DNA of 64,000 nucleotides from Ariolimax columbianus (Eukaryota; Mollusca; Gastropoda; Stylommatophora; Arionidae). Shown piece after piece: positions 11,290 to 22,015 of this stretch (the stretch's first letter is position 1; the number at the start of each line of letters is the position of its first letter). Made by a program: the position numbers and the translations under genes. The DNA lies in the NCBI GenBank assembly GCA_036924085.1, contig JAVGWX010000009.1, positions 63,712,512 through 63,776,511 of the forward strand, written 5' to 3'. The notes under the pieces were generated by a model. That model ran no database searches. It worked only from the letters and a program-made list of their open reading frames with translations, and had not been told where the DNA came from.

Positions 11290-11545
11290 TGTTCATGAAT
11301 GCTTCTGTCCCTCCACTTAACATAGCGACTTTTCGACAATTACAAACAATGTCTCCAGCGAACTTTCTTGAAGTAGTTGCGGTTCTCATGCGCAATGGTG
11401 ACACCCAGATGGCAGTACAAGTGCAATTATCTGTCTCCGTTATCTGGTCACATCTCACACAAACAGGACACGACCATGAAATAAAAGGTATGCAGGAGTG
11501 AAGTGGTTGAAGGACGAACTGCTACTGTGGATCTAATACACTTCT
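11290..11545 (+). pseudogene. Possible Tc1-like transposase N-terminal helix-turn-helix remnant
   Basis: The 70-codon open stretch contains RQLQTMSPANFLEVVAVLMR and then NGDTQMAVQVQLSVSVIWSH followed by LTQTGH. After a stop and frame change comes VVEGRTATVDLIH. The order ...VAxLxxGxTQxxVAxxLxVSxSVVSRLxxxxxxTG...xxGRxRATTxxxDRxI is that of Tc1-like N-terminal DNA-binding domains. The catalytic domain is absent and similarity is modest, so the call is tentative. Confidence 0.4.
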
Positions 11546-11599
11546 TTTTGTCCTCCTTCGTTTTCTTCTTTTGCTCCTCCTCGCCTCCTTCTTAATTTA

Positions 11600-11890
11600 A
11601 CAATGTTTTTATACTGGTTTAGAAGACTCTGCAGAGTTTGTATACAACCAGTTTCGTTTACATTCATTTGATCTAAAAATAACTATGCGCATCCAATCTA
11701 TTCTTAAATGCATTAATTGACTCTGCCTCCACTATTTTCTGAAGCAATGCAATCCAATAATCTCTCAAAATGTTTTCATGTCATCTAATCTGGATCTTTC
11801 ATTAATTAAATTGTAGCTACGACCCCTTGTTCTTGTAGGTGGTTGTATTTTGAAAACAATTTGTTTTAGTTTTCCTGTTCTGGTTCTTCG
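11600..11890 (-). mobile_element. CR1-like LINE 3' end
   Basis: The minus translation includes KIQPPTRTRGRSYNLINERS followed by RLDDMK, the conserved TRGxSxxLxxxRSRLD segment near the CR1 C-terminus. The nucleotide sequence around TATACTGGTTTAGAAGACTC matches the copy at 8735. Truncated and frameshifted; flanked by a poly-C run at 11901-11916. Confidence 0.72.
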
Positions 11891-11894
11891 TTTT

Positions 11895-12765
11895 ATTACA
11901 CCCCCCCCCCCCCCCCAACCCTTCATCTCCCTCTCTTTCCCCATTATCATCTTCTTCTTCTTGTCCCCTTTAACTCTATGTGAAGCATATGGTGGCCACT
12001 ACAGTACGCTCGCTCTCAAAAAGATTGTATCAAAACCCATCCGTACGTATTTACAATAGAGCCCACGAAAGGAGACTTCAGGTAGATTGTAATTAACACA
12101 GCAATCGGGTGTCCCCTGGAAACGACTTTTCAGTGAGCCAATGCTTTCACCCCCGAAGAACTACCAAATTATGAATCTTTAGACAGTACACTTGCTGATT
12201 GCAATCAACATTGGAAAAGCTCTCAAGACAATACCCAGACTACCAGATGATGTCACCAAAACATCTAGAAACATGCAATATGGATGACATGTTAAGAGTG
12301 AACGAAAAGTCAAACCACTTGGGCGGAAATTGTAAACAGCAGGAAACGGAAATTCGTACCGTCCTAAAACGTCAGCCTGACTTCGGTAGTGACGACAGTA
12401 CTTGTCAATAATAATTGCATCGTATCCGTGTGATAGGAATGCTAGGATTTTTACCAGGGTGATGACCCCACTCAAGTTCATGATGCGCTGCAGCAACCTG
12501 GTAAAAAAGTTGGAGGACAACGCTGTGATCGCCGTAGCAGCGAGCCTCAGTAGTAACTATGTATATGCTAAGGCGAAATGAACACGTCTACATTTTGCAG
12601 CACGCACGAAGATGCAGGATGAACCACTGTCAGAGAACATTCTTCAAGGGGGCAGAACTCAGAAGAAGTAGCTGCGAGGAAAATGTTGTTCATAAACTAT
12701 TCTAACCCATCCTTTCTGAACTTTTCAGTTGTTACTGTTGTAGTTGATGATGATGATGTTGTAAG
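11895..12765. other. Stretch without a recognised gene
   Basis: A poly-C run starts it. A 113-codon minus open stretch (12179-12520) and a 70-codon plus one (12199-12411) overlap and have no recognisable motif. Near 12770-12850, GTTAAGTGGCTAATCTCACA weakly resembles the repeat C head. Confidence 0.35.
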
Positions 12766-12919
12766 CCCAATATACTGAACTAATGTAACTATTCATGACG
12801 TTTCTTTGGTGGTGAGTTAAGTGGCTAATCTCACATCCTGGAGTGTAAATGAGAAGATGGTCCGAGATCTTTATGGTTGTAACGCAATGGACGGCTCTGC
12901 AGTAAACTCACCGCTATGA

Positions 12920-13145
12920 GAAGTTAAAGGATAAAGGTTAAAGGCGAGGGTTCGATATCATTGCCACGGGTTTCCCTATATGGCTCAGTCTCCCTCAGCA
13001 GAAAGGTATCCCCGCCTACTGAGAACATCACACAAAACACGAACTCCGTAGCTTTAGTGATGAACCCATGGATTTCCGGAAAAATTCGAACCCCGACCGT
13101 CTGAACACGAGGCAAACGCCTTGACCACTACGCCACAGAGACCCC
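12920..13145 (-). mobile_element. tRNA-derived SINE
   Basis: On the minus strand from about 13140 it reads CTCTGTGGCGTAGTGGTCAA, an A-box (TGGCGTAGTGG), and about 45 nt later CGGGGTTCGAATT, a B-box. The body is not tRNA, and this head is too degraded downstream to be a tRNA gene. This is the usual layout of tRNA-headed SINEs. Confidence 0.65.
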
Positions 13146-13268
13146 CTTGGGAAGTACCCGTGACGACTCCCACCTCGTTGGCCAGGCTGATATAGCACAA
13201 CATGTTGCCAGGAGCAGTACGATGACATGGGGTGGGATCTTCATCAGTATGTTTCACCCAACCATGAT
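13146..13268 (+). mobile_element. Repeat C partial copy
   Basis: CCACCTCGTTGGCCAGGCTG and TCAGTATGTTTCACC match the middle and distal part of the repeat C relative at 60510-60740. No minisatellite expansion here. Confidence 0.5.
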
Positions 13269-13269
13269 G

Positions 13270-13990
13270 TTACTTTTCTCATTCTTAACCTTACAGCCAT
13301 GGGAGGTCCTCTCGAAATAATGATCAGGTCTCAGAAACTACGTACAAATTACTCTACATATCAGCATAATTTAGTTTGATCAGTAACTGGTCAATAATCA
13401 ATCAATGTAGATGTTGTCTCCACAATGAAGGTAGACTGCAATGAATCTCCAACATTCTCTACCTCTCGCCCTGGTGATATACACAAACAGACTGTTGCTT
13501 GTCCATCATTTGATGTTATCCTCCAACTTTTAGCGCTCTGCCTCAACCACCATTCAACCTATCCCTCTAGTCTATTGTTTAACAAAAATAGCATGTTTTT
13601 TAATATGGTCAACAAATACTTGTTAAAAAAATATTACATACCCTCGTTCATTTTATAATGACCTACATGGATTCAAAAGTATTTGAACCAAGTATTTAAA
13701 GCAGACAAATATCAATCAAAAGAGAAAACAGAACATTTTTACACACACACCTTCCAATGTGCCTACCCAACTCCGGGGCCCATCAACAATCTCCGAAATA
13801 AATTTCATTGTCGGTGTTTGACCTCGGGATGAGGCGTGTTCAAATGAAACCGGACCAAACTGTGACAAGTGAACATATAATACGATGTTCATAATGACGT
13901 ATTTTCTGGTGTAAACAGCAAATACCAAGTCAAGTTTGCAAAATGTCATTATTTTCCGACTCATAGTTTCCTCAGCAAGCCGTCGAAAAC
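13270..13990. other. Stretch without a recognised gene
   Basis: AT-rich DNA with short motif-less open stretches (13425-13658 plus and 13716-13964 minus). No repeat family recognised. Confidence 0.4.
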
Positions 13991-13994
13991 ATGA

Positions 13995-14212
13995 TGTGAT
14001 GCGGAATCTATTCAGAGTTGATTCTGTTTCTAACAGCTGAAGGATGTCGGCCAGTTGACATTCATCACAGAATGCAGGCAGTGTTTAGTGACCAAAGTGT
14101 GTCGAAGACAACAGTCCAGAACTGGACAACGATGTTTAATGAAGGACGTGAGTTAACGAAAGATCTTCCGAGATCAGATCAGGCGCATATTGTTGCATTA
14201 ACTCACGTCCTC
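13995..14212 (+). pseudogene. Mariner/SETMAR-like helix-turn-helix remnant
   Basis: The open stretch from 14018 contains AEGCRPVDIHHRMQAVFSDQ, then SVSKTTVQNWTTMFNEGREL and DLPRSDQA. The N-terminal DNA-binding region of mariner transposases reads GxSxxEIHxRMxxVYGDxxxSxxxVxxWxxxFxxGRxxxxDxPRSGRP. The catalytic DDD domain is absent. At about 14205 the frame runs directly into an RT fragment (VLMYGSET), so the transposon piece has been fused to a LINE piece. A perfect 13-bp inverted repeat lies at the join. Confidence 0.65.
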
Positions 14213-14810
14213 ATGTATGGAAGCGAGACGTAGAACACTACACTAAACAGGAACTGCGGCTGAACACCTTTCACATGAGGTGTCTACGGCGTATATTAGG
14301 GATTGCGTGGCAAGATAGAGTGTCATATAATTCAGTCGTAAAAAGAACAAACACTCACAGCATGTACTCGATGTTGAGCCAGCGACGTCTACTGTGGTTG
14401 AGACATGTTTATCGCATAAAAGACGAGAGTTTGCCAAAGAATATCCTTTATGGACAGCTAGCCATTGGAGTTAGAAGAATCGGTCGTCCCATACTGCGAT
14501 TAAAGGACGTATGCAAGAGGGACATGAAGTCATGCGACATCCCATCCTAGGGCTGGGACGAAATTGCTCAGGATCGAGCTACCTGGAGACAGTCAATTGG
14601 AGGGGTATAGTGACTGCTGACGCTCGTAGATGCCTTCTGGCTGCAGAGAAAAGAGAACGACAAGAGATCAAAGAACAGCTAGGCAAGCCAGCCTCCTCAG
14701 TATGGCTGTATGATCTGTGGCAGGAACTGTCACTCGGGGATCGGCCTTTACAGCCGTACCAGACAGTGTCGAAATACAGGAGACAGAGCTGGACAAAACT
14801 TATAGGGACC
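14205..14810 (+). pseudogene. RT-ZF family C-terminus, remnant
   Basis: Begins with LMYGSET (RT thumb). 14275-14550 reads MRCLRRILGIAWQDRVSYNS, then LLWLRHVYRIKDESLPKNIL, YGQLAIGVRRIGRPIL and RLKDVCKRDMKSCDI. In another frame, 14707-14765 reads YGCMICGRNCHSGIGLYSR followed by TRQCRN, a C-terminal zinc finger (CxxC, CHSGIGLYS, C). Several frameshifts and the missing N-terminal RT half make it a dead, truncated copy. A TG-rich microsatellite begins directly at its 3' end. Confidence 0.78.
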
Positions 14811-14811
14811 A

Positions 14812-15235
14812 TTTATGTGTGTGTTTGTGTGTTTTTATGTTTGTGTTTGTGTGTGTGGTTGTGTGTATCTATGTTTGTGTTTGTGTGTTTATGTGTGTGT
14901 TTATGTGTGTTTATGTGTGTGTTTATGTGTGTTTATGTGTGTGTTTATGTGTGTGTTTATGTGAGTGTTTATGTGAGTCTTTGTCTATGTTTATGTTTGT
15001 GTTTGTGTGTGTTTATGTGTGTATTTATGTTTATGTGAGTATTTATGTGTATGTTTGTGTGTGTGTTTGTGTATTTATGTTTGTGTGTGTGTGTTAATGT
15101 GTGCGTGTTGGGGTTTTTGTGTGTGAATGTGAGTGTGTGTTTTTGTGTATATATTTGTATTTATGTGTATATGTGTGTGTTTATGTGTGTGTTTATGTGT
15201 GTATATGTATGTATGCGTGTGTATGTGTGTGCCCA
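14812..15235. repeat. TGTGTTTATG microsatellite
   Basis: A 420-bp imperfect tract of TGTGTG, TTTATG and TATGTG units, starting at the 3' end of an RT relic. Long valine/cysteine/tyrosine-rich open stretches across it come from composition only. Confidence 0.9.
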
Positions 15236-15753
15236 ATGGATATTCGCTGTTTTATATTTTGTTAACAGTTCATAGTGTCAGTTAGCACCGCTTTCTAATA
15301 ATTTCTTTATTCGGTTCTGTTTTTTTTAATCTGTAAAAAGGAAGCCATTCCCTTCTGGGGAACTATATTTCCGCTTTACTAACAGGTTTTTACATTTCAT
15401 GTTGTGAGGCTCCAAGATTAAACTCAATAAGTGATTTTGATTTCTGCAAGAGCAACAAGGATGGCTTCTAACAGGCCGCGGTTCTAACATTGCTCTCGTG
15501 TTACGGGTACCTATGCATGCCACAAAGCCCCGGATTTGACCGAAATTCACACTAGTTGACAGTTGACGCCTTACAATTGTGTCCACGGGACCGTGTTGTG
15601 GTTTTCCATTTTGGATTTATTAGTTCGTTGATTTTGTGTTGCTTTTTCTCCTCCGATTATCCTGTGATGGTCATCGGACTAGTAGAAACAAATTTGAAAC
15701 GATCAACTCAACTGGCCACTGATGCCCAAGAGATTATTATTAGTAGTAGTATT
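15236..15753. other. Stretch without a recognised gene
   Basis: No motif or repeat recognised apart from a short (AGT)n run at 15735-15752 next to the SINE-B insertion. Confidence 0.4.
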
Positions 15754-15766
15754 AATTCTAAATAGG

Positions 15767-16109
15767 GAATTAAGAGGCTGAGCAGCGCATGAGCTGCAGT
15801 GGTCAGCAACCCATAGCTGACTGCTAGCATTAGGGCCAGCGAACCAGAGCTGCCAAGACCCTTCTACACCTCCACGCGGTGATCCTGGAAAACAGGCTGC
15901 AACAGAGCAGACTGGCTAAGGCGAAGGGATCGAAGAGGGAATGCTAATCCGATACTCAAAAAATGCTTGCTGAAGTCGGTTGTGTTGGACCGAAACGTGC
16001 AAATATCGCAGTCAAGCTGTAAACTACGACACAACGCATTCCGTTCTCTGGACTACATTCTGCTACTTAAGCCCTTTCAGATTGAGAACGAACGAAGCCA
16101 AACCAAGCC
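15767..16109 (+). mobile_element. SINE-B full copy with target-site duplication
   Basis: A 343-bp element between two perfect 13-bp copies of AATTCTAAATAGG (15754-15766 and 16110-16122). Head ATTAAGAGGCTGAGCAGCGC; tail GAACGAACGAAGCCAAACCAAGCC. This is the best-preserved boundary pair of the family and sets its orientation. Confidence 0.88.
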
Positions 16110-16224
16110 AATTCTAAATAGGAATGAAAATTCAAGGAACGAAATGACAGCCGTCAGTAACATATAACTAACGGTTTGCATCGCGGTCAGCCAATTAGAT
16201 TTGTGCAAGATACTCGAATACCTT

Positions 16225-16430
16225 TGCTCTAGTGTTTGAATCTATTAAGATGGACTCGCACATCGGTTAACCACCATCCATAAGAGCTTGTCCCAACACA
16301 GCGGAGTATTAAGCTGCTCAAGCCTAGCCCGCTAAGCAGGAAACCCTTCTCCCGGCTACATCCAGCTCATACCAGACGTGGGACCTGCTCAGGAGCATCT
16401 GCCCATGTAGAAGTACCGGTCGACTTAGGC
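16225..16430 (+). mobile_element. SINE-D partial copy (3' part)
   Basis: TTTGCTCTAGTGTTTGAATC through AGTACCGGTCGACTTAGGCT matches the 3' half of SINE-D (compare 23670-23860). The tail ACTTAGGCTAAGAC keeps the family's ACTAAG motif. 5'-truncated. Confidence 0.75.
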
Positions 16431-16825
16431 TAAGACCCCAATACCGACCCCCCGACCCCCCGACCCCTTCCCACCCCAAAGAGACAGCAACCGAGCAAAT
16501 AGATGCGAGAGTAGCCATCAAAGAGAAGAAAAGCAAACCAGGTTTCAAAATTTTGCCACGTGCTAAAACTGGATCTGTCGGACTGAAAGGAGCATAAATC
16601 ACAATTTCGCTGTAAACCACGACACAGCGTTACAAAACGTCATTTTCAAAACGAATGAGGAAGGATAAAAAGAAGATGAAAGAGCAGGAGAAGAAGAAGA
16701 AGAAGAAGAAGAAGACAGGGGAGGGGGAGGAGATTCTTTCATTCTCGACTAGGAAATACTCGATACCACATAAAGAATACTTTCATAGACAAGATAAACC
16801 TGACAACAAGTAACTAACAGGTAGG
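16431..16825. other. Stretch without a recognised gene
   Basis: C-rich start (CCCCCGACCCC near 16447), then a short piece resembling SINE-B (CTGTAAACCACGACACAGCG near 16611) and a (GAA)n run at 16690-16715. No gene. Confidence 0.4.
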
Positions 16826-16829
16826 TTGG

Positions 16830-16968
16830 TCGCAGTAGGGGTAGTAGCAGTAGCAGTTGTAGTGATAGTAGTAGTAGTAGTAGAAGTAGTAGCAGTAGTA
16901 GTAATAGTAGTTGTTATAGCAGTAGTTTCAGTGGTAATAGCAGTTGTAATAGTATTAATGATAGCAGC

Positions 16969-17003
<35 letters not shown>

Positions 17004-17007
17004 CAGC

Positions 17008-17043
<36 letters not shown>

Positions 17044-17154
17044 TGTTGTTGTAGCAGTAGTCTCAGTGGTTATAGCAGTTGTAATAGTATTAATGATAGC
17101 AGCAGCAGTAGTAGTAGTAGTAGTAGTAGTTGTAGTAGTAGTAGTAGCAGCAGC

Positions 17155-17198
<44 letters not shown>

Positions 17199-17283
17199 AC
17201 GTAGTAGCAGTAGTAGTAATAGTAGTTGTTATAGCAGTAGTTTCAGTGGTAATAGCAGTTGTAATAGTATTAATGATAGCAGC

Positions 17284-17324
<41 letters not shown>

Positions 17325-17325
17325 C

Positions 17326-17356
<31 letters not shown>

Positions 17357-17594
17357 ATAGTAGTTGTTGTAGCAGTAGTCTCAGTGGTTATAGCAGTTGT
17401 AATAGTATTAATGATAGCAGCAGTAGTAGTAGTAGTAGTAGTAGTTGTAGTAGTAGTAGCAGCAGCAGCAGTAGTAGTAGTAGTAGTAGTAGTAGTACTA
17501 GTAGTAGTAGTAGTAGTAGTAGTACTAGTAGTAGTAGTAGTACTAGTAGTAGTAGTAGTAGTAGTACTAGTACTAGTAGTAGTAGTAGTAGTAC

Positions 17595-17641
<47 letters not shown>

Positions 17642-17692
17642 CTTGTTGTTGTTATTGTTGTTGTTATTGTTGCTGTTATTGTTGCATTGGAC
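16830..17692. repeat. Compound (AGT)n microsatellite with higher-order structure
   Basis: An 860-bp tract of AGT, AGC and TTG triplets. A non-simple block containing AGCAGTTGTAATAGTATTAA and GATAGCAGC recurs four times, near 16938, 17078, 17253 and 17388. The preceding bases alternate between TTTCAGTGGTAATAG and CTCAGTGGTTATAG, giving an A-B-A-B pattern with a period of about 315 bp. The polyvaline open frame is a composition artefact. Confidence 0.9.
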
Positions 17693-18106
17693 GTAGCAGC
17701 AACGACCCCAAACGTTTATGTAAATAATGGTTTTGGAACGGTTAATATAAAGCACACATCTTTTAGTTAGGCAGCACAAATTGTTTTTCACACTCTTCTA
17801 TAATATCGTCCTATTATCGCCATATCTTGTTATTATCTTTCGTTGTGTTTGTCCTGCAAGATAATGTTTGGATTTTCCGTCCAGGAAAATGTTTGAGAAT
17901 TACGACATTGGTTGGTTTTCTTATCCAATCAAATTCCATGTCTACTAAGTGTGTTCCTGCTTGATAAGCCTATATTCCAACAGTCTTGTTGTGCAACTTG
18001 TAAGGGGTCCTTTCATACTGCTTATCCCGGGGGCATGTACTGAAGTGGAAGAAAAAGCACTTCATTAAATTATTGTGAATGTCGCAAAAGCCGTGTAGGG
18101 TTGTGC
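17693..18106. other. Stretch without a recognised gene
   Basis: No motif, array or known repeat recognised between the triplet tract and the SINE-D target site. Confidence 0.4.
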
Positions 18107-18120
18107 ATGGTGCTGGGTTC

Positions 18121-18473
18121 TTAGTTCTTAGTCGATCTGTACTTCTACAGGCGCAGATGTCCCTGTGCAGGTTCCAACTATGGTATGAGCTGGATATAGC
18201 CGGGAGACGGATTTCCTGCTTTGCGGACTAGGCTTGAGCAGTTTAATACTCCCCTGTATTGGGTGGTTAACCGATGCGCGAGTTTATCTTAATAGATTCA
18301 AGCACTAGAGCAAAGTAGCACCGCAGCCTGTTAGGCGCCCTCTACGCTGCTTTAAAAAAACCACCTAAACATGGTCGATGTTATGCCATGTCACATAGTT
18401 AGTCGCTCTCTGTGAGGCAGTGGTGCTATTCTTGTCCTTGTCATACACAAAGACCCCGGCAGACCACTCGGTT
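18121..18473 (-). mobile_element. SINE-D copy with 14-bp target-site duplication
   Basis: A 353-bp element between two perfect copies of ATGGTGCTGGGTTC (18107-18120 and 18474-18487). It carries the family landmarks AGTCGATCTGTAC, TATAGCCGGGAGACGGATTT and AGCCTGTTAGGCGC. Tail sequence TTAGTTCTTAG at 18121-18131 is the complement of (CTAAGAA)n, placing the 3' end there. The long perfect duplication suggests a fairly young insertion. Confidence 0.88.
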
Positions 18474-18487
18474 ATGGTGCTGGGTTC

Positions 18488-18837
18488 ATCAAGTAAATCA
18501 AATTGCCACAGAAACCATTGATACAAGAGTGCATGCAAATAAGTTTACAAAGGTCAGTAGTAAAAGTAAGTGTTGACCCTGTGCTTCAGATTGGGTGATA
18601 AAAGATGTATAACTTGCAGCTTTGATGTAGGTGTATCAAAGGCTGTCTGAGCAAAACCAAAGAAAAGCCGTCGAATATAATGGAAAACATCGACATGTGT
18701 CTCTTAGTATTCAAATGACCATTACAACCGTTATTTAAAATAAAAGAATTAACGTGAGCAAGTCGTTGTTTCTTGGCAAATATCGGAAGTCATGCAAGCA
18801 GATGACTCCATACTGTTGTCCTGCCATTTCACAGAAT
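18488..18837. other. Stretch without a recognised gene
   Basis: No recognisable coding motif or repeat between SINE-D and the LINE-J 3' end. Confidence 0.35.
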
Positions 18838-20080
18838 CTGTTTCTGTTTCTAAGAATCGACGTCACTGCACTCCGGGCATACACATAGGTGCTCAGTCTC
18901 TCTCAGCAAATAGCGTAGGGTCTGGATGCTGATGGTCCCTGTAGCTCGCTAGGTTGTACACTCTCCTGCTCCGTCCTCTAATGTGCCATACCTCGTTTAA
19001 TGTCGAAACTTTGCAGCCTGTGGATTGCTGCTTCGTCTATTGCGGTGTCCTCATCCAGCAGGCGGTCATTGATTGATTTCAAAATGTCACTTCTATCCAT
19101 CACTAATGTGCACATTATGGAAGCTTGTGAAGCCAAGATATCATCTCTATCATTGCCCTGAACTCCAGCATGAGCATGACAGTAGATCCATGTCAGTCCT
19201 GGAGGTTTACAGCGTTAATAGCTGCTATCCACTCGTACCTAAGCCATCCCTTCTGTACCTTCTGAAGTACGGCTTGCGCGTCTGTCACGCTGACTGCCCT
19301 TGTTATATAAGTCTCAGATATCCATTTCAGTGCTGAGGTCACTGCTTCCGTCTCCATTCTCAAACTGGGGGTTATTGACATGTATGCCCTACTGAGCTTA
19401 GCAACGATCTCTCCTATCACTCTAGCCGAGAAACCCCAGCCTGATTTCCCACTGCGCACGACTGATCCGTCGGTGTATATGACAGCTTCACTCTCCTGTG
19501 TGTTCTCAGTTATCAGTTGATTTATCTCGTGCTCTGCTCTCTCGTTGCTCCGTTCTCTGCATTCCTTTCCTAAGGTTATGATGACTCTCTGGTACTCTAT
19601 CATTCTATCACCAGTGTAGACCCATTCTACCTCTTTGGCTATCGTCTCAGCTGGAGTGACGTGTCCGATTGTTGTCTCATTCTGTGCCATCCATGACGAC
19701 CCTCTTTTGATTCTTGATTCCTTGATGTCTGAGAAACTACTTTACAGAGGGCGCCGCGTGTCTGTGCTGTGGCACGCATATAGACTTTGACGTGCCAGTT
19801 TATGTCTGGATGTCTCTGATAACAATCCCAACATGTACCGCATCATCACCATCGGGGTATCTCAATTGCAGCCTAGAACCAGTCGCATACCTTTATTCTG
19901 GACTCGTTCCAACCTTTCAATGTTCTTGATAGTGTGAGAATGCCAAGTCCATTATCGATTACAGACAACACGACCTGACGAAATAGGATGAACAGGAGGC
20001 GTTGTTTCAAGTTGGCACCATCCATGGTCTTGAGTGTTCCTAACCCTCGCTTACATCTTTGTACGTTATGGTCAGCATAG
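18838..20080 (-). pseudogene. LINE-J partial copy: RT thumb and RNase H
   Basis: The minus translation starts near 20075 with VQRCKRGLGTLKTMDGANLK and FILFRQVVLSVIDNGLGI (RT thumb). 19690-19193 encodes the RNase H region: EAVIYTDGSVVRSGKSGWGF, METEAVTSALKWIS and a D-containing VTDAQAVLQKVQKGWLRYEW. The copy continues to the shared 3' end, the complement of GATTCTTAGAAACAGAAACA, at about 18838. The same region in the plus copy at 23995-25690 is about 90% similar by eye. Frameshifts near 19740-19870 and loss of the RT catalytic half make it dead. Confidence 0.85.
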
Positions 20081-20760
20081 CTATACAAAATACATAAAGC
20101 GAAATTGAAATGTTGGAATAAAAAGAGATCAAAAACATAATAAGCGAAATAACAAGATTGTACATACAAACCAAGTCAAGTCAAAAAAACAGATAAAAAA
20201 TGGCTATTTTAAAATAAATAAATGAAATATGAGCTTCAAAGACTTTTATTATTGCACTTATATTGTCCTTCTTTAACATAATTCCAACCAATATTGATAC
20301 ATTTTTCCCATCGTTTTATTAGTACACCAAAACATGTAGCATAGAAGTCTTTTGTCTGCTGTCTCTACCCCACTTGCACTTCACGTTTCTTCTCTTCGTC
20401 ATCTGCGAAAGGAAAACATCTTCTTTCGAAGTGGAATCATGCATTATGCTGTATACTAAACCAAGCGAACAACCTATTACTATGCAGCGCTTTACGCGAC
20501 AAACACTTGCTACCGTAAACATAAATCATTTCCTTATAAATATCATTTGCAGAAAGTCATTATATAAAAACAAAAGACGCAGCACAACGGCATGCACCTC
20601 TATAGTGAATTTCGCCAATGAATTGACGGTCCATCACAAGGATCTTTTTTCTTAGTGTGTTGCCATGTAGGTATCATATGTCGGATGTAGTACTCCATCA
20701 TCTCTCTCTGTCATCCTTTCTGAACTACATGGTCTGTCATCGGTGTTTCGAATGGTTAAC
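20081..20760. other. Stretch without a recognised gene
   Basis: AT-rich. Overlapping open stretches on both strands (20319-20522 minus and 20374-20655 plus) have no recognisable motif. Confidence 0.35.
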
Positions 20761-20764
20761 CTGT

Positions 20765-21037
20765 GGCAGAAATTTATTTATTTATTTTTTTGCGTTCGTC
20801 TTATTTTTTTAATCCTCAAGGCGGTGTTCGTTGCACTGTGATTTTTATTTTATTTTGCGCCTGTCGGACCAGTGCATCCGACTTCAGCATACAGTTTATG
20901 TATGGTTCTGCTTCCTCCTGCATTTTCTAAGGGTTTGCTTCCCCGAGGTAACGGCCGGTGTTGTGATGGGGATCGAATCCAGCACCTTCTGCTTGAGAGC
21001 CGTGTCACTTAACCACTAGCCCACGCCGTCCCTGGCA
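20765..21037 (-). mobile_element. SINE-G copy (tRNA-headed)
   Basis: The minus strand begins GGACGGCGTGGGCTAGTGGT, with A-box TGGGCTAGTGG, then about 40 nt later GGTGCTGGATTCGATCCCCA, a clear B-box. The body contains GGTAACGGCCGGTG... in complement and ends in a T/A-rich tail (complement of TTTATTTATTTATTTTTT). A second copy is nested in SINE-D at 42190-42452. Confidence 0.85.
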
Positions 21038-21720
21038 GAAAATCTTTGATATCATCTTTGCGTCATTTCTTAAATATCATTTTAGGGAAGACACCCCCCC
21101 CCCCCCCCCCACCCCTCCCCGATGTTGTCTCAGCGTTAGATCCACGGTGAGTTTTTGAAGTGATGCACGCACGTCTTGTTCTCCGCTGGTTCTCTACTGC
21201 TTGCTATGGACCATGTTTCGCTATCATAGCAGTGCAAATGGACTTATGTGTCAAAAATAAATGCATATAGTCTTTTGCTGCGTCTATGGCTGTTTAAATT
21301 GAGTTGAACACCGCCCACCCTGCTCGTCGACCTTTGGTAATATCGGGTTTCAAGTTATTCTTCATATTGAGAAGCCTTCTATGGACGTTATATTTAGGAG
21401 CGCAGGGTTGGGTTCTCCAAAACACGAACACATTCGTTTCGTTTTTAAAAGGGAGAATAATGTCAGATGCGTTGTCAAACTGGTAAGGAATAAATTCGAT
21501 TACCTACCTTTGATGTCTTCGAAAGAACTAGTGACTACACACATTCTTGAATAATATTCTATTCTACTTTATTCTTTGGAAGCAGATACTATTTATATAC
21601 ACCAGACATTACCGATTCTCTGTGGTGTTCACAATGAGACATTCCCTGCGCACTCTAATCTCCATTTCATCTAAGACTCTTTGAGGGATTGTTCATTTCA
21701 ATTTTATTTATTCGTTTGTC
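21038..21720. other. Stretch without a recognised gene
   Basis: A poly-C run at 21092-21110. No coding motif seen. Confidence 0.4.
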
Positions 21721-21879
21721 CTATTGCTCTTGCTGGCAAACGTCGCAGAAAGGCAGAATGCGTAGATTTCTTGTTATCGTCAGATGAAAGGCTTGTGCTG
21801 TCGTTAGGTGTAACTTCCTGAGTGTGTAAGAGGTAATCTCGATCCACCTACGACGAGGTCGGCCCCTTGCTATCTCTGT

Positions 21880-22015
21880 AAAAGTAAAGTAAAGTAAAGT
21901 ATCCCATAGCATTACTGCTGTAGGGGTGTGAGGTGTTAGCGATCTCACATTTCAAAGGCTCGGCTATATGAGGGCGGTAGCCATCTCCTCTCCCTCGCCG
22001 CTTTTACTTCTGACT
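21880..22015. mobile_element. Short repeat with AAAGT tail inside LINE-F
   Basis: AAAGTAAAGTAAAGTAAAGT at about 21879-21899 is followed by about 110 bp of GC-richer sequence (CTCACATTTCAAAGGCTCGG). It separates two coding parts of the LINE-F relic, so it is probably an inserted SINE-like element with a pentanucleotide tail. No second full copy is in the window. Confidence 0.5.

Noticed and set aside
12179..12520. 113-codon gene on the minus strand
   Set aside because: No motif, overlapped by a plus frame of similar quality.
16826..17770. 314-codon polyvaline/alanine protein
   Set aside because: A frame through an AGT triplet tract without stops; no other coding signal.
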